A stretch of DNA of 8,680 nt, from NCBI GenBank assembly GCA_023427285.1, contig JAEZBH010000305.1:1-8680 (forward strand), written 5' to 3'. Shown piece by piece: positions 1-6,701 of this stretch. The notes under the pieces were generated by a model. The model had not been told where the DNA came from, searched no databases, and saw only the letters and a list, made by a program, of their open reading frames with translations. Numbering within the stretch: the first letter of the stretch is position 1; every line of letters starts with the position of its first letter. Made by a program: the position numbers and the translations under genes. Origin of the DNA: Pseudomonadota bacterium. GTDB lineage: Bacteria; Pseudomonadota; Alphaproteobacteria; Sphingomonadales; Sphingomonadaceae.

Positions 1-1010
1 GCCTCGGACAGACCGCCCCCGGCCGTATTGACCGGCAGCTGCCCGCCTAGCCCCAGCGCACCCGTGCGCACGAAATCAGCAGCTTCGCCGCGACCGCAGA
101 AGCCGTAAGCCTCAAGCGAGAAAAGAACCAGCGGAGAGAAGGCATCGTAAATCTGGGCCACGCTCACGTCGGATGGGCCGAAGTCGGCCTGTCGCCAGAG
201 ATTGCGCGCCGCAACGCTGGAGCAGCCGTCAAACACGTCAGGCCGATGAAAATCGGTCATGGACTGGTGCCCGCTCGCCAGCCCCTGCGAGACCGCATGG
301 ATGAGCACCGGCGGCTGGCGCAGATCACGTGCCCGCTCGGCAGAGGTGACGACCAGCGCAACCGCGCCATCAGACTCAAGACAGTTATCGAACAGGCACA
401 GGGGTTCAGCCACCATGCGCGCCGAGAAATACGCCTCCCGGCTCAGGGGCCGACCGTGCATCTGGGCTTTGGGGTTGCGCTGCGCATACTCCCGCTGACC
501 AACGGCAATGGTTGCCAGCGCGTCACGCGCCTCGCCAAACTCGTGGAAATAACGCTGCGCGAGCATCGCCACTTCATCGACCGGACGCAGCAACCCGGAT
601 GGACGCGACCATTTCCAGTGATCCGTCAGAACAGGGTTCGTCTGTCCCCAAACCCGCGATGCAGCACCCGAGCGTTTTCGAGAGCGCCAGACAACGCCAA
701 CCTGTGCAACACCCGTTGCAATGGCCATGGCGACATGGCCGACCGTTCCGGGCGCAGCGCCACCGCCATGCGCCGTCTGCGCAAAGAAATGAAGATCGCC
801 AAAACCCATTTGCCGGGCGATCTCGAAGTCTGGCGTTGCCTCCATCGTATAGGAGCCAACCGCATCCACTTCGCTCGCCGAAACTCCGGCATCCTCAAGG
901 GCCCGCTGAATGGCCTCACAAGCCAATTCCAGCTCGGTTTGCGGCAGCCCCTTGCCGAACGCGGTCTCACCGACGCCGACAATAGCTGTCCGATCCTTGA
1001 GGTAAGTCAT
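1..1010 (-). CDS. Thiolase-fold lipid-transfer/aldolase-like protein (Ltp2-type), 3' end missing
   Basis: The first 336 residues are in the window; the C-terminus runs off the left edge. The protein starts MTYLKDRTAIVGVGETAFGK, the usual opening of the SCP-x/lipid-transfer branch of the thiolase superfamily. Where a true thiolase has its nucleophilic cysteine, this protein reads AQTAHGGGAAPG, with no cysteine, so ordinary Claisen cleavage is unlikely. It keeps IYDAFSPLVLFSLEAYGFC, with the tyrosine at residue 288. This matches the region of the steroid aldolase Ltp2, whose Tyr-294 is catalytic. The visible end, VNTAGGGLSEA, matches the NTxGGxLSE motif of that branch. By family, a retro-aldol cleavage of a beta-hydroxyacyl-CoA is the best guess. 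The ATG overlaps the stop of the upstream MaoC gene by four bases (ATGA), so the two are probably translationally coupled. Family assignment is firm; the aldolase role is inferred. Confidence 0.85.
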   Translation of the reverse strand, partial: MTYLKDRTAIVGVGETAFGKGLPQTELELACEAIQRALEDAGVSASEVDAVGSYTMEATPDFEIARQMGFGDLHFFAQTAHGGGAAPGTVGHVAMAIATGVAQVGVVWRSRKRSGAASRVWGQTNPVLTDHWKWSRPSGLLRPVDEVAMLAQRYFHEFGEARDALATIAVGQREYAQRNPKAQMHGRPLSREAYFSARMVAEPLCLFDNCLESDGAVALVVTSAERARDLRQPPVLIHAVSQGLASGHQSMTDFHRPDVFDGCSSVAARNLWRQADFGPSDVSVAQIYDAFSPLVLFSLEAYGFCGRGEAADFVRTGALGLGGQLPVNTAGGGLSE

Positions 1011-1489
1011 GCTTTCCTCGGCATATAGAGAACCTGCACCCGGTACAGCAGCGCAGGTTTTTCCTGACCAACGACGTGAACCGCCGTCTCGGTCGTCACC
1101 AGGCTGCCCTTGGCGTGCTTCTCCACCGCAGCCAGCCGGGTTCGTGCATGAATGGTCATACCCGCCAGAACGGGCGACAAAAATCGCAGTCCATCCGAGC
1201 CGAAGTTGAGAGCCGCGCCATAACCCGTGATCTGCCAGGCATTCGGCGGGATGATGCGCGGCAGGACACTCATGATCAGCATGCCATGAGCGACAGGCGC
1301 GCCAAACGGCCCTTCCTTGGTTGCACGTTCGGGATCAACGTGGATCCACTGACGATCACCCGACAACTCGGCAAATTGCCAGATCATGTCCTGCGTGATT
1401 TCAAGCCTGTTGCCCCAAGGCCCAAACTCGGCGCTGACAAAGGACTGAAGGCCTTCGAGATCATCATACTGAATAAGTTGCGATGTCAT
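1007..1489 (-). CDS. MaoC-family (R)-specific enoyl-CoA hydratase, single hot-dog
   Basis: This 160-residue protein is a typical single-domain MaoC/hydratase-2 enzyme. The catalytic segment is FAELSGDRQWIHVDPERA at residues 39-56, a variant of the GDxNPIH motif that keeps the dyad Asp45 and His50. It is followed by FGAPVAHGML (residues 62-71) and, later, NFGSDGLRFLSPV, both standard for the family. It should add water across a 2-enoyl-CoA double bond in the cytosol. The gene lies between a crotonase-like gene and the thiolase-fold gene, and its start and stop codons both sit in ATGA overlaps, so it is the third cistron of the block. Its product could feed a beta-hydroxyacyl-CoA to the downstream thiolase-fold protein. 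Both key residues are present, so I expect it to be active. The exact substrate is unknown. Confidence 0.9.
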   Translation of the reverse strand: MTSQLIQYDDLEGLQSFVSAEFGPWGNRLEITQDMIWQFAELSGDRQWIHVDPERATKEGPFGAPVAHGMLIMSVLPRIIPPNAWQITGYGAALNFGSDGLRFLSPVLAGMTIHARTRLAAVEKHAKGSLVTTETAVHVVGQEKPALLYRVQVLYMPRKA

Positions 1490-2232
1490 TGCTTTGGCCC
1501 CCGACGCAGGTTGCTGGACGCCTCAACGCCAAGGGCGGCCTCAAAGCTCCCCTCTGCCCCGGCGTTGAGCGCCTCCTTGATGGCTGATCTCACATGCGGC
1601 TTGAGCTTCGCGGCAGCGTGCCCCAAGGACAACGCCCGCTCAAGCAAGCCTGCATCATCCAACACTTCATCAACCAGGCCGAGTTCAAGCGCTTTGAAGG
1701 CATCGACCCTATTCTCACACAACAGCAATTTTTTGGCCTGCCCAAGGCCGACCAGTTGAGGCAGAAAATACGTTGCGCCAAATCCGGGCATGATGCCGAG
1801 TTCTGCAAAATTCAGCTTAAGGGCCGCGCTGGCGCTTGCCAGGCGAATATCCATCGGCAGGCTCATGGTCACGCCAATGCCAACGGCCACGCCGTTGAAG
1901 GCGGCAATGGTGAGCTTGGGGTGGTTCCGAATCTGCCGGGCATATCCCCGTACAAAGGCTTCCTCACCCAAGCCAAGACCGGACGGACCCCGCGCCCCAG
2001 TAAAACACTCCTTGTCGGCCCCGGCGCAAAAAGCCCGCCCCTCGCCCGTCACCCCAACGGCTGCAATCTCTGCATCCTTTGCGGTCAACTCAAAGGCCTG
2101 AACCAGATCCTCGCCCATCTCCGGGGTATAGGCATTCAGCCGCTCTGGTCGCTGCAGGCGCAAAACTGCAACATAGCCCGTGCGGGCGAGGCCTACCGTT
2201 CCATATCCAATCGGTGCGAAGTCCAGCATCAT
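1486..2232 (-). CDS. Crotonase-superfamily protein (enoyl-CoA hydratase/isomerase-like) with unusual active site
   Basis: The 248-residue protein has the crotonase fold. RAFCAGADK (66-74) forms the first oxyanion-hole segment, and NGVAVGIGVTMSL (113-125) the second. It continues with ELGIMPGFGATYFLPQLVG (144-162), in the style of the isomerase/PaaG branch. By eye, the position of crotonase Glu144 is Thr122 and that of Glu164 is Phe142. The Asp or Glu that isomerase and PaaG types carry just after the Pro is Gly150. No standard catalytic acid is therefore obvious, although Glu144 is close by. I chose the ATG at 2232 because it overlaps the upstream stop as ATGA, as the other starts in this block do. 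An in-frame ATG at 2256 would add eight residues inside the upstream gene, and a second ATG follows at 2229. The reaction could be isomerisation, hydrolysis or something else. Confidence 0.85.
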   Translation of the reverse strand: MMLDFAPIGYGTVGLARTGYVAVLRLQRPERLNAYTPEMGEDLVQAFELTAKDAEIAAVGVTGEGRAFCAGADKECFTGARGPSGLGLGEEAFVRGYARQIRNHPKLTIAAFNGVAVGIGVTMSLPMDIRLASASAALKLNFAELGIMPGFGATYFLPQLVGLGQAKKLLLCENRVDAFKALELGLVDEVLDDAGLLERALSLGHAAAKLKPHVRSAIKEALNAGAEGSFEAALGVEASSNLRRGPKQ

Positions 2233-3023
2233 GACATCTGCCCCGGCTTTTGCCACACCGGTGCGCGGCGCTCCGCAAAGGCGCGCGGCCCCTCCACCTC
2301 GTCCGGGTGCCCCTTGTGCGCCATGATTTCCTGCCAGCCGAGCTCAAGCGCTTCATCAAGGCCGTGCTGCTTTGCCCCCCAGATGGCGGCACGGCTGCGC
2401 GCAACCGCTGCCGGGGAATGGCGGCTGATTTTCCCGGCCAGTTCAAGCGCCCGCTCAAGCAGCGCCTCAGGCGGCGTCAGGATATCGACAAGACCCAGAC
2501 GGTGTGCCGTCTCGGCATCGAATTTTTCCATACCCCCCGTCAACACAAGCCGCATGACAGCGCCGATGGGCATACGGCGCGCAAGCAGAATAGGCTCAAG
2601 CGCGGACACGTAGCCAACGGCTACGTGGGGGTCGGAAAAATAGGACGTCTCTGCGGCAACGACGATATCCGCATCTGCCACGAAATGAAGCCCGCCGCCA
2701 ACGACGCCGCCATTGACAGCCGCAATGACGGGCTTGGAGACGCTATTCTGCATCGCCGTCCATCGGATCGAGCGGAGCGTTGCAGCATTTCCCGGAAAAT
2801 CCGTCTCCGGCGGATCGAGCAGATCAGCACCGCTGCAAAAATGCCGCGCGCCCTCCGCCGTTACCACGGCAACACGCGCCTGCGGGTCCGCCTCGAAGCG
2901 CGCCCACGCCTCCGGCAATTCGCGCGCCATGACCGAATTGACCGCATTGGCTGTGGCTGCCCGCGCCAACGTCAGAACAAGAACTCCGTCATGAATTTCA
3001 TAGCGCAGGGTCTCGTAGGACAT
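2229..3023 (-). CDS. Crotonase-superfamily protein with His/Asp active-site signature
   Basis: This 264-residue protein is the first gene of its block. Crotonase hallmarks are ARHFCSGADLL (59-69) for the first oxyanion segment and AAVNGGVVGGGLHFVADADI (101-120) for the second. Aligned by eye to rat crotonase, the two catalytic glutamates are replaced by His113 (in GGGLH) and His133 (in SYFSDPHVAVG, with Asp131 beside it). An unmodified hydratase mechanism is therefore doubtful. Some crotonase-fold C-C hydrolases, such as 6-oxocamphor hydrolase, use histidines and acidic residues, so hydrolysis of a ring or beta-keto bond is an alternative. The ATG at 3023 has a weak AAGG-type ribosome binding site about ten bases upstream and lies about 60 bases after a palindromic operator candidate. 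The fold is certain; the reaction is open. Confidence 0.87.
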   Translation of the reverse strand: MSYETLRYEIHDGVLVLTLARAATANAVNSVMARELPEAWARFEADPQARVAVVTAEGARHFCSGADLLDPPETDFPGNAATLRSIRWTAMQNSVSKPVIAAVNGGVVGGGLHFVADADIVVAAETSYFSDPHVAVGYVSALEPILLARRMPIGAVMRLVLTGGMEKFDAETAHRLGLVDILTPPEALLERALELAGKISRHSPAAVARSRAAIWGAKQHGLDEALELGWQEIMAHKGHPDEVEGPRAFAERRAPVWQKPGQMS

Positions 3024-3081
3024 GACGCAGTTACCTTTTCACGGTGAGCCGACCGATGGTCTCGGTCCGGCTTTTATTTAT

Positions 3082-3118
3082 GGTACTATTGGTACCGCTT
3101 TGATTTGCACAATGTCAA
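3082..3118 (-). promoter_or_regulatory. Putative promoter with palindromic operator upstream of the crotonase operon
   Basis: On the minus strand a perfect TTGACA (3118-3113) is followed after 16 bases by the inverted repeat GGTACCAATAGTACC (3096-3082), with arms GGTAC/GTACC and a 5-base centre. The -10 region would fall inside the palindrome. The best candidate hexamer is TACCAA at an 18-base spacing, a poor match to TATAAT. A repressor bound here would block the promoter. The ATG of the first crotonase gene is about 60 bases downstream. The palindrome is directly visible; promoter function is inferred. Confidence 0.5.
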
Positions 3119-3152
3119 GCAACTGAAACTCTCTCCCGCCGCCTCATTGCAT

Positions 3153-3188
3153 AAAAAAAGGCCGCAAACTGCAAACCAGTCTGCGGCC
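3153..3188 (-). terminator. Rho-independent terminator of the TonB-dependent receptor gene
   Basis: Read on the minus strand, an 11-bp stem (3188-3178 pairing with 3170-3160, GGCCGCAGACT with AGTTTGCGGCC, one G-U pair) closes a 7-base loop and is followed directly by seven U residues (3159-3153). It begins 42 bases after the receptor stop codon and lies before the next promoter, so it separates the receptor transcript from the crotonase operon. Confidence 0.93.
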
Positions 3189-3230
3189 CAAACGCATCCA
3201 AATTCTGGATGCAGTTACCTTATTCGGCGT

Positions 3231-5504
3231 TTAAAACTTCAGGCGCGCTTCAACACCGAACGTGCGCGGCTCGTTATACGGTGCCGTCTGGGTCGAGTAA
3301 CCCATGAGCGGCGAGCCCAGCGCGATCACGAACGAGGAATAGCGGTCGTTCGTCAGGTTTTCAGCGTAAACCGAAACCGTCAGGTCCGCACCGGAAGCCA
3401 GTTCGGTGTTCCACGATACGCGGGCATCAACCTTGTTGATGTCGTCGCTGCGGTAGAATTCACGACCAACGATCGACGGACCCGCCAGGGAGGACGAGAA
3501 ATAAGCCTCCTGATAGCTGTAGCTCGCGTTGATGCTGAACTCGCTGTTGGTCGTGCGCAGGAACGTCCAGTTGCCGGACAGGGTCAGCGCATTGCGCGGC
3601 GCGAACGGCAGCACGAAGTACGAGCCGATTTCATCGCCCACCTGGAAGCCCGAGCCCGGATTTGACGCCGGGTCAAAGACCGTGGCAGGCGGCGCCTTGA
3701 CCGACTTGATCTTCGGATCGAGGTGGCTGTAGCTCAGTTGCAGCGTCATATCAGGCGTCGGCTGGAGCATGATATCCGCTTCGAAGCCGCGCACCCGCGC
3801 CGAGCCGGCGTTCGTGGTCACCACAACCGACTGGTCTGCCGGATCGGTCACGAAGTCGATTTGCAGGTCCTTGAACTCGTTCTGGAACAAGGACAGGTTG
3901 AACGTCAGCATCCGATCGAAAGCCTGGGATTTCAGGCCCAGCTCATAGCTGGTCACCTTTTCCGGATCATAGGTTTTCGTGAAATCCGGCGCGCCTTCGC
4001 TCGAACCGCCCGCCTTGTAGCCCTTCGACACCTTGGCGTAGGTCATCACGTCGGGCGGCCATTGCATGGACAAGTTAACCGATGGGCTGAAGTTGGAGAA
4101 GCGCTGGCGGTTGGTAACATCCACGTCGACCGGGAAGCCGAAGGACGTGCTGTTACGCTCAGCGCTGCGGCGGTCACGCGTGTAACGGCCGCCAACCGTC
4201 ACATCGAGGCGATCCTCGAGCACCGGCGGCGTATAGGTGGCCTGAAGGTAGGCCGCGTAGGAGATATTTCGGGCTGAGACCAGACGCGTTGTCGGCAAGG
4301 TCATGTCGAACGGCACCAGATAGGTGTCCTGGCGCTGGAAGTGCGTGCCGGTCTCGCGAAAATAGTAAAGACCGCCAGTGTACTCGAAGCGCTCGCCCGC
4401 CGAACCAATGATCTGGAATTCCTGCGAATATTGCTTCGTCCGGTAACGGTGGAACTGAACCACCTCCACCGGGAATTCCGGCGTGGACTGGGCCAGACCA
4501 TAGTTCACATTCTGCAAGGCCTTGAAGCCGCGATAAGCGGACAACGAGCGCAGCGTGATGGCGTCGGACACATCCCAGTTCAGGGTGAGCTGGTGGTCCA
4601 CGAAGTAGGTCTTGCTCGGCTTGATGTCGAGCGGCGCATAGGTCTCGTCCCGATCGGCAACATAACCGGGGATTGCGCCTTCCAGATCCGGATTCACATA
4701 GTAGGGCTGCGTCGAGCTGACGCGACCGCGATCCCAGGCGTAATCAACCGTCAGGTTGTCGGTCGGCGTCCAGCGCGCCGCAATACGGCCTGCAAGCTGA
4801 CCGAACTCACCGTAGCGGTGGTAAGCCCCCGGGTTCTTCACCCAGCCGTCCTGATCGACGTAAGCGATCGAGCCCCGCACGGCGAGCGTGCCGAAGGCTG
4901 GCAGATCGATATCTGCGAGCGTGCGGATGAGATCGCGGCTGCCCACTTCAACCGATGCGCCGCCACCCCACTTGCCCGTCGGCTTCTTGGTGATAATGTT
5001 GAGAGCGCCGCCCGTCGTATTGCGGCCATAGAGCGTGCCTTGCGGACCGCGCAGAACCTCAACCCGCTCAGGGGTGCCAATATCGAACAAAGCGCCTTGC
5101 GGGCGCGCGATGTAGAAGCCGTCGATATAAAGGCCAACGCCGCCGTCCTTGGTGATCTGACCGGCATCAGCAATACCCTGACCGCGCATGTTGAGCGTGA
5201 GCGTGTCCGACGAATTCGGATAGGACGCAACGCTGAGGCTCGGCGTGATCTGGGAAATCCCTTCCAGATTGGTCACGCCCTGATCGACAAGATTGTCAGA
5301 CGACAAGGCCGTGATCGCGATAGGAACGCTTTGCAGGCGCTCCGCGCGGCGCTGTGCCGTCACAATGATGTCCTGCAATTCGGCGCTGCTTGCAGCCTCG
5401 CCAGCACCGGCAACAGCCTGCGCCAATGCGGACGGCGTGGAAAGCGGCAGCCACAGGGCCGCACCCAGCGCAAGCCGTGCCATCCGGTTATTGCCAAATA
5501 CCAT
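3231..5504 (-). CDS. TonB-dependent outer-membrane receptor
   Basis: The 757-residue precursor begins with a signal peptide (basic start, hydrophobic run LALGAALWLPLSTPSALAQ, likely cleavage after residue 28 or 29). DIIVTAQRR (45-53) is the probable TonB-box region. The plug domain covers about 55-178 and includes LNMRGQG, GLYIDGFYIARP and ERVEVLRGPQGTLYGRNTTG (146-165). The rest is a beta-barrel that ends in a terminal Phe (ARLKF), as needed for outer-membrane insertion. It should import a large or hydrophobic substrate using TonB-ExbBD energy. The surrounding acyl-CoA catabolic genes suggest that it imports their substrate, and nothing points to iron. I chose the ATG at 5504 because of the strong ribosome binding site and the signal peptide; the open frame upstream to 5723 does not look like protein. 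It is a monocistronic unit with its own terminator. Confidence 0.95.
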   Translation of the reverse strand: MVFGNNRMARLALGAALWLPLSTPSALAQAVAGAGEAASSAELQDIIVTAQRRAERLQSVPIAITALSSDNLVDQGVTNLEGISQITPSLSVASYPNSSDTLTLNMRGQGIADAGQITKDGGVGLYIDGFYIARPQGALFDIGTPERVEVLRGPQGTLYGRNTTGGALNIITKKPTGKWGGGASVEVGSRDLIRTLADIDLPAFGTLAVRGSIAYVDQDGWVKNPGAYHRYGEFGQLAGRIAARWTPTDNLTVDYAWDRGRVSSTQPYYVNPDLEGAIPGYVADRDETYAPLDIKPSKTYFVDHQLTLNWDVSDAITLRSLSAYRGFKALQNVNYGLAQSTPEFPVEVVQFHRYRTKQYSQEFQIIGSAGERFEYTGGLYYFRETGTHFQRQDTYLVPFDMTLPTTRLVSARNISYAAYLQATYTPPVLEDRLDVTVGGRYTRDRRSAERNSTSFGFPVDVDVTNRQRFSNFSPSVNLSMQWPPDVMTYAKVSKGYKAGGSSEGAPDFTKTYDPEKVTSYELGLKSQAFDRMLTFNLSLFQNEFKDLQIDFVTDPADQSVVVTTNAGSARVRGFEADIMLQPTPDMTLQLSYSHLDPKIKSVKAPPATVFDPASNPGSGFQVGDEIGSYFVLPFAPRNALTLSGNWTFLRTTNSEFSINASYSYQEAYFSSSLAGPSIVGREFYRSDDINKVDARVSWNTELASGADLTVSVYAENLTNDRYSSFVIALGSPLMGYSTQTAPYNEPRTFGVEARLKF

Positions 5505-5508
5505 CGTC

Positions 5509-5517
5509 TTCCCCCTT
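5509..5517 (-). promoter_or_regulatory. Strong Shine-Dalgarno of the receptor gene
   Basis: On the minus strand AAGGGGGAA lies four bases before the ATG at 5504, with its purine core about six bases away. It decides the start: it places translation at MVFGNN, directly before a good signal peptide, rather than at any upstream codon of the same open frame. Confidence 0.8.
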
Positions 5518-5762
5518 AAAATACGCCCCAATACCTTGCAGACACCGTCCCCAGAATGGCGCTCAAGCAGAAAGAGCAGCACATGCTGCGCCAGCAAAGG
5601 GCTTTTCCTCACACACCTCGACACGTGAAAGGGGAGCCAAGATGCAGTTCGCCGGTGCAGAGCAAACAGTGAAAATCTGCGCTTCTGCCGACAACGGCCA
5701 ACTGTTCCCGAACCTCCCCTCATGACCCGGATTTCTTTTTATCTCTCGGTCAGTGGCATTCC

Positions 5763-5795
5763 GATACCATTATTACCCAAAATGCGGAAGATCAA
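5763..5795 (-). promoter_or_regulatory. Putative promoter/operator upstream of the receptor gene, similar to the site at 3082-3096
   Basis: The plus strand at 5763-5777 reads GATACCATTATTACC. It matches the minus-strand operator candidate GGTACCAATAGTACC (3096-3082) at 12 of 15 positions, but its own inverted repeat is imperfect (3 of 5 arm positions). On the minus strand a TTGATC (5795-5790) lies 12 bases upstream of the motif and could be a weak -35, with a -10 inside the motif. The element lies about 260 bases before the receptor ATG. The similarity is visible; a shared regulator is inference. Confidence 0.35.
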
Positions 5796-5839
5796 TTTTT
5801 ATATCCAGTCTGTTTTAAGAGACCTATGGGTGCCGGGAT

Positions 5840-6697
5840 TTAACCGAGCACGGCAACCCAGCGCACAACAGCCTCGGCAAAGGCACGAGGCTGATCAATG
5901 ATGACATGGTGCCCGGCCTCAGCGATGCTTTCAGACCATGTTTTCGGCGGCGCTGCCGACACCATTACCGACCAGAGATCCTCCGGCACGAGAGAGGAGA
6001 CTGCCCCGCGCATGAGCCCCAGAGGGACAGGTGCCACATCAAGAGAGGGCGGAATATCAACCTCAAACCGCCGCCACAGCGTTGGATCAAAATGCCATTT
6101 CCAGCCGCCCTCAACCGGGTGCAGGCTCGACCGGGCAATCATGTCGACGATGAGAGCGGACACCGGGCGGTCTGCTGGTGAAAAGCGGAAACGGGCAACC
6201 GCCGCCTCTTGTGTTTCATAAATACGGTCTGCAATGCCGCGCGGCGGCGGCCCCGCCCACCCTATTGCCGGGTTGAGCGGGCTATCTACAGTGCAGACGC
6301 CCCGAAACCGCTCGGGCCACAGCCGGGCGGCACACAGCGCCGGATATCCGCCAAAGCTGTGCCCAACCACAAACGCCTGTGTCCCAGGCCCTTCACTGTC
6401 CAGCACTGCCGGGATTTCCTGCGCAAACGAACTCAACCTGTACGCCGCTCGCCGCTGCGAACGGCCCATCCCCGACCATGAGGGCGCGACAACGCGAAAT
6501 TGCCCTGCCAACAGCGGAGCGGTCAGTCGCCACCAGCCCGCATGGGCCTCCTTGCCATGGAGCAACAGGAGAACGGGTTTACCCCGCTGTCCCCACTTGA
6601 GCACTTCAAGCTGGGCACCGGGCGCATCCACCCTGCACGCTTCCGGCTCCACAGCCAGCGCCTGCTCCGCCCAATCCGGCAACGCTGCGGTCACCAC
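5840..6697 (-). CDS. Alpha/beta hydrolase (GTG start)
   Basis: The 285-residue protein is an alpha/beta-hydrolase-fold enzyme. LLLLHGKEAHAGWW (43-56) carries the HG oxyanion motif, and VVGHSFGGYP (110-119) is the nucleophile elbow with Ser114. GHHVIIDQP (262-270) supplies the catalytic His, probably His263. The acid of the triad is not obvious: the usual spot after GLMRGAVSSLV lacks the common Asp. I chose the GTG at 6697 because AAGGG (6709-6705) lies seven bases upstream and the gene then starts four bases after the preceding stop; a second GTG at 6694 is possible. The ATG at 6814 would overlap the upstream gene by more than 100 bases and adds a low-complexity leader. The enzyme could release a CoA thioester, an ester or a lactone in the same pathway. 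The substrate is unknown. Confidence 0.88.
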   Translation of the reverse strand: MVTAALPDWAEQALAVEPEACRVDAPGAQLEVLKWGQRGKPVLLLLHGKEAHAGWWRLTAPLLAGQFRVVAPSWSGMGRSQRRAAYRLSSFAQEIPAVLDSEGPGTQAFVVGHSFGGYPALCAARLWPERFRGVCTVDSPLNPAIGWAGPPPRGIADRIYETQEAAVARFRFSPADRPVSALIVDMIARSSLHPVEGGWKWHFDPTLWRRFEVDIPPSLDVAPVPLGLMRGAVSSLVPEDLWSVMVSAAPPKTWSESIAEAGHHVIIDQPRAFAEAVVRWVAVLG

Positions 6698-6701
6698 GGA
6701 A

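Larger units (their letters stand above)
5505..5839 (-). other. 335-base intergenic region ahead of the receptor gene
   Basis: This gap separates the alpha/beta hydrolase stop from the receptor start. It is AT-rich between about 5735 and 5820 and more GC-rich near the receptor. It holds the receptor ribosome binding site and an operator-like element at 5763-5777. I see no convincing U-tailed hairpin after the hydrolase gene, so read-through from block 1 into the receptor cannot be excluded. The minus frame stays open from 5723 to the receptor start, but its translation is rich in Arg and Cys and lacks a family pattern, so I treat it as untranslated leader. Confidence 0.6.

Noticed and set aside
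246..1028. 260-codon plus-strand open frame over the thiolase-fold gene
   Set aside because: The minus strand encodes a clear thiolase-superfamily protein throughout; the plus frame has no recognisable domain.
1594..2613. 339-codon open frame on the plus strand across the two crotonase genes
   Set aside because: It overlaps two clear minus-strand genes and their ATGA junction; the translation is a mix without recognisable motifs.
4341..5519. 392-codon open frame on the plus strand opposite the receptor gene
   Set aside because: It is antisense to a certain TonB-dependent receptor, its translation shows no family pattern, and GC-rich coding DNA commonly leaves long open antisense frames.
5505..5723. 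73-residue N-terminal extension of the receptor
   Set aside because: The signal peptide and strong Shine-Dalgarno place the start at 5504. The extension is Arg- and Cys-rich and would put the signal peptide in the interior.
5828..5860. Imperfect inverted repeat (GTGCCGGG with a bulged CGGCAACCC) spanning the hydrolase stop codon, considered as a terminator
   Set aside because: The stem is short and bulged, overlaps the coding end and is not followed by a U-run on the minus strand.
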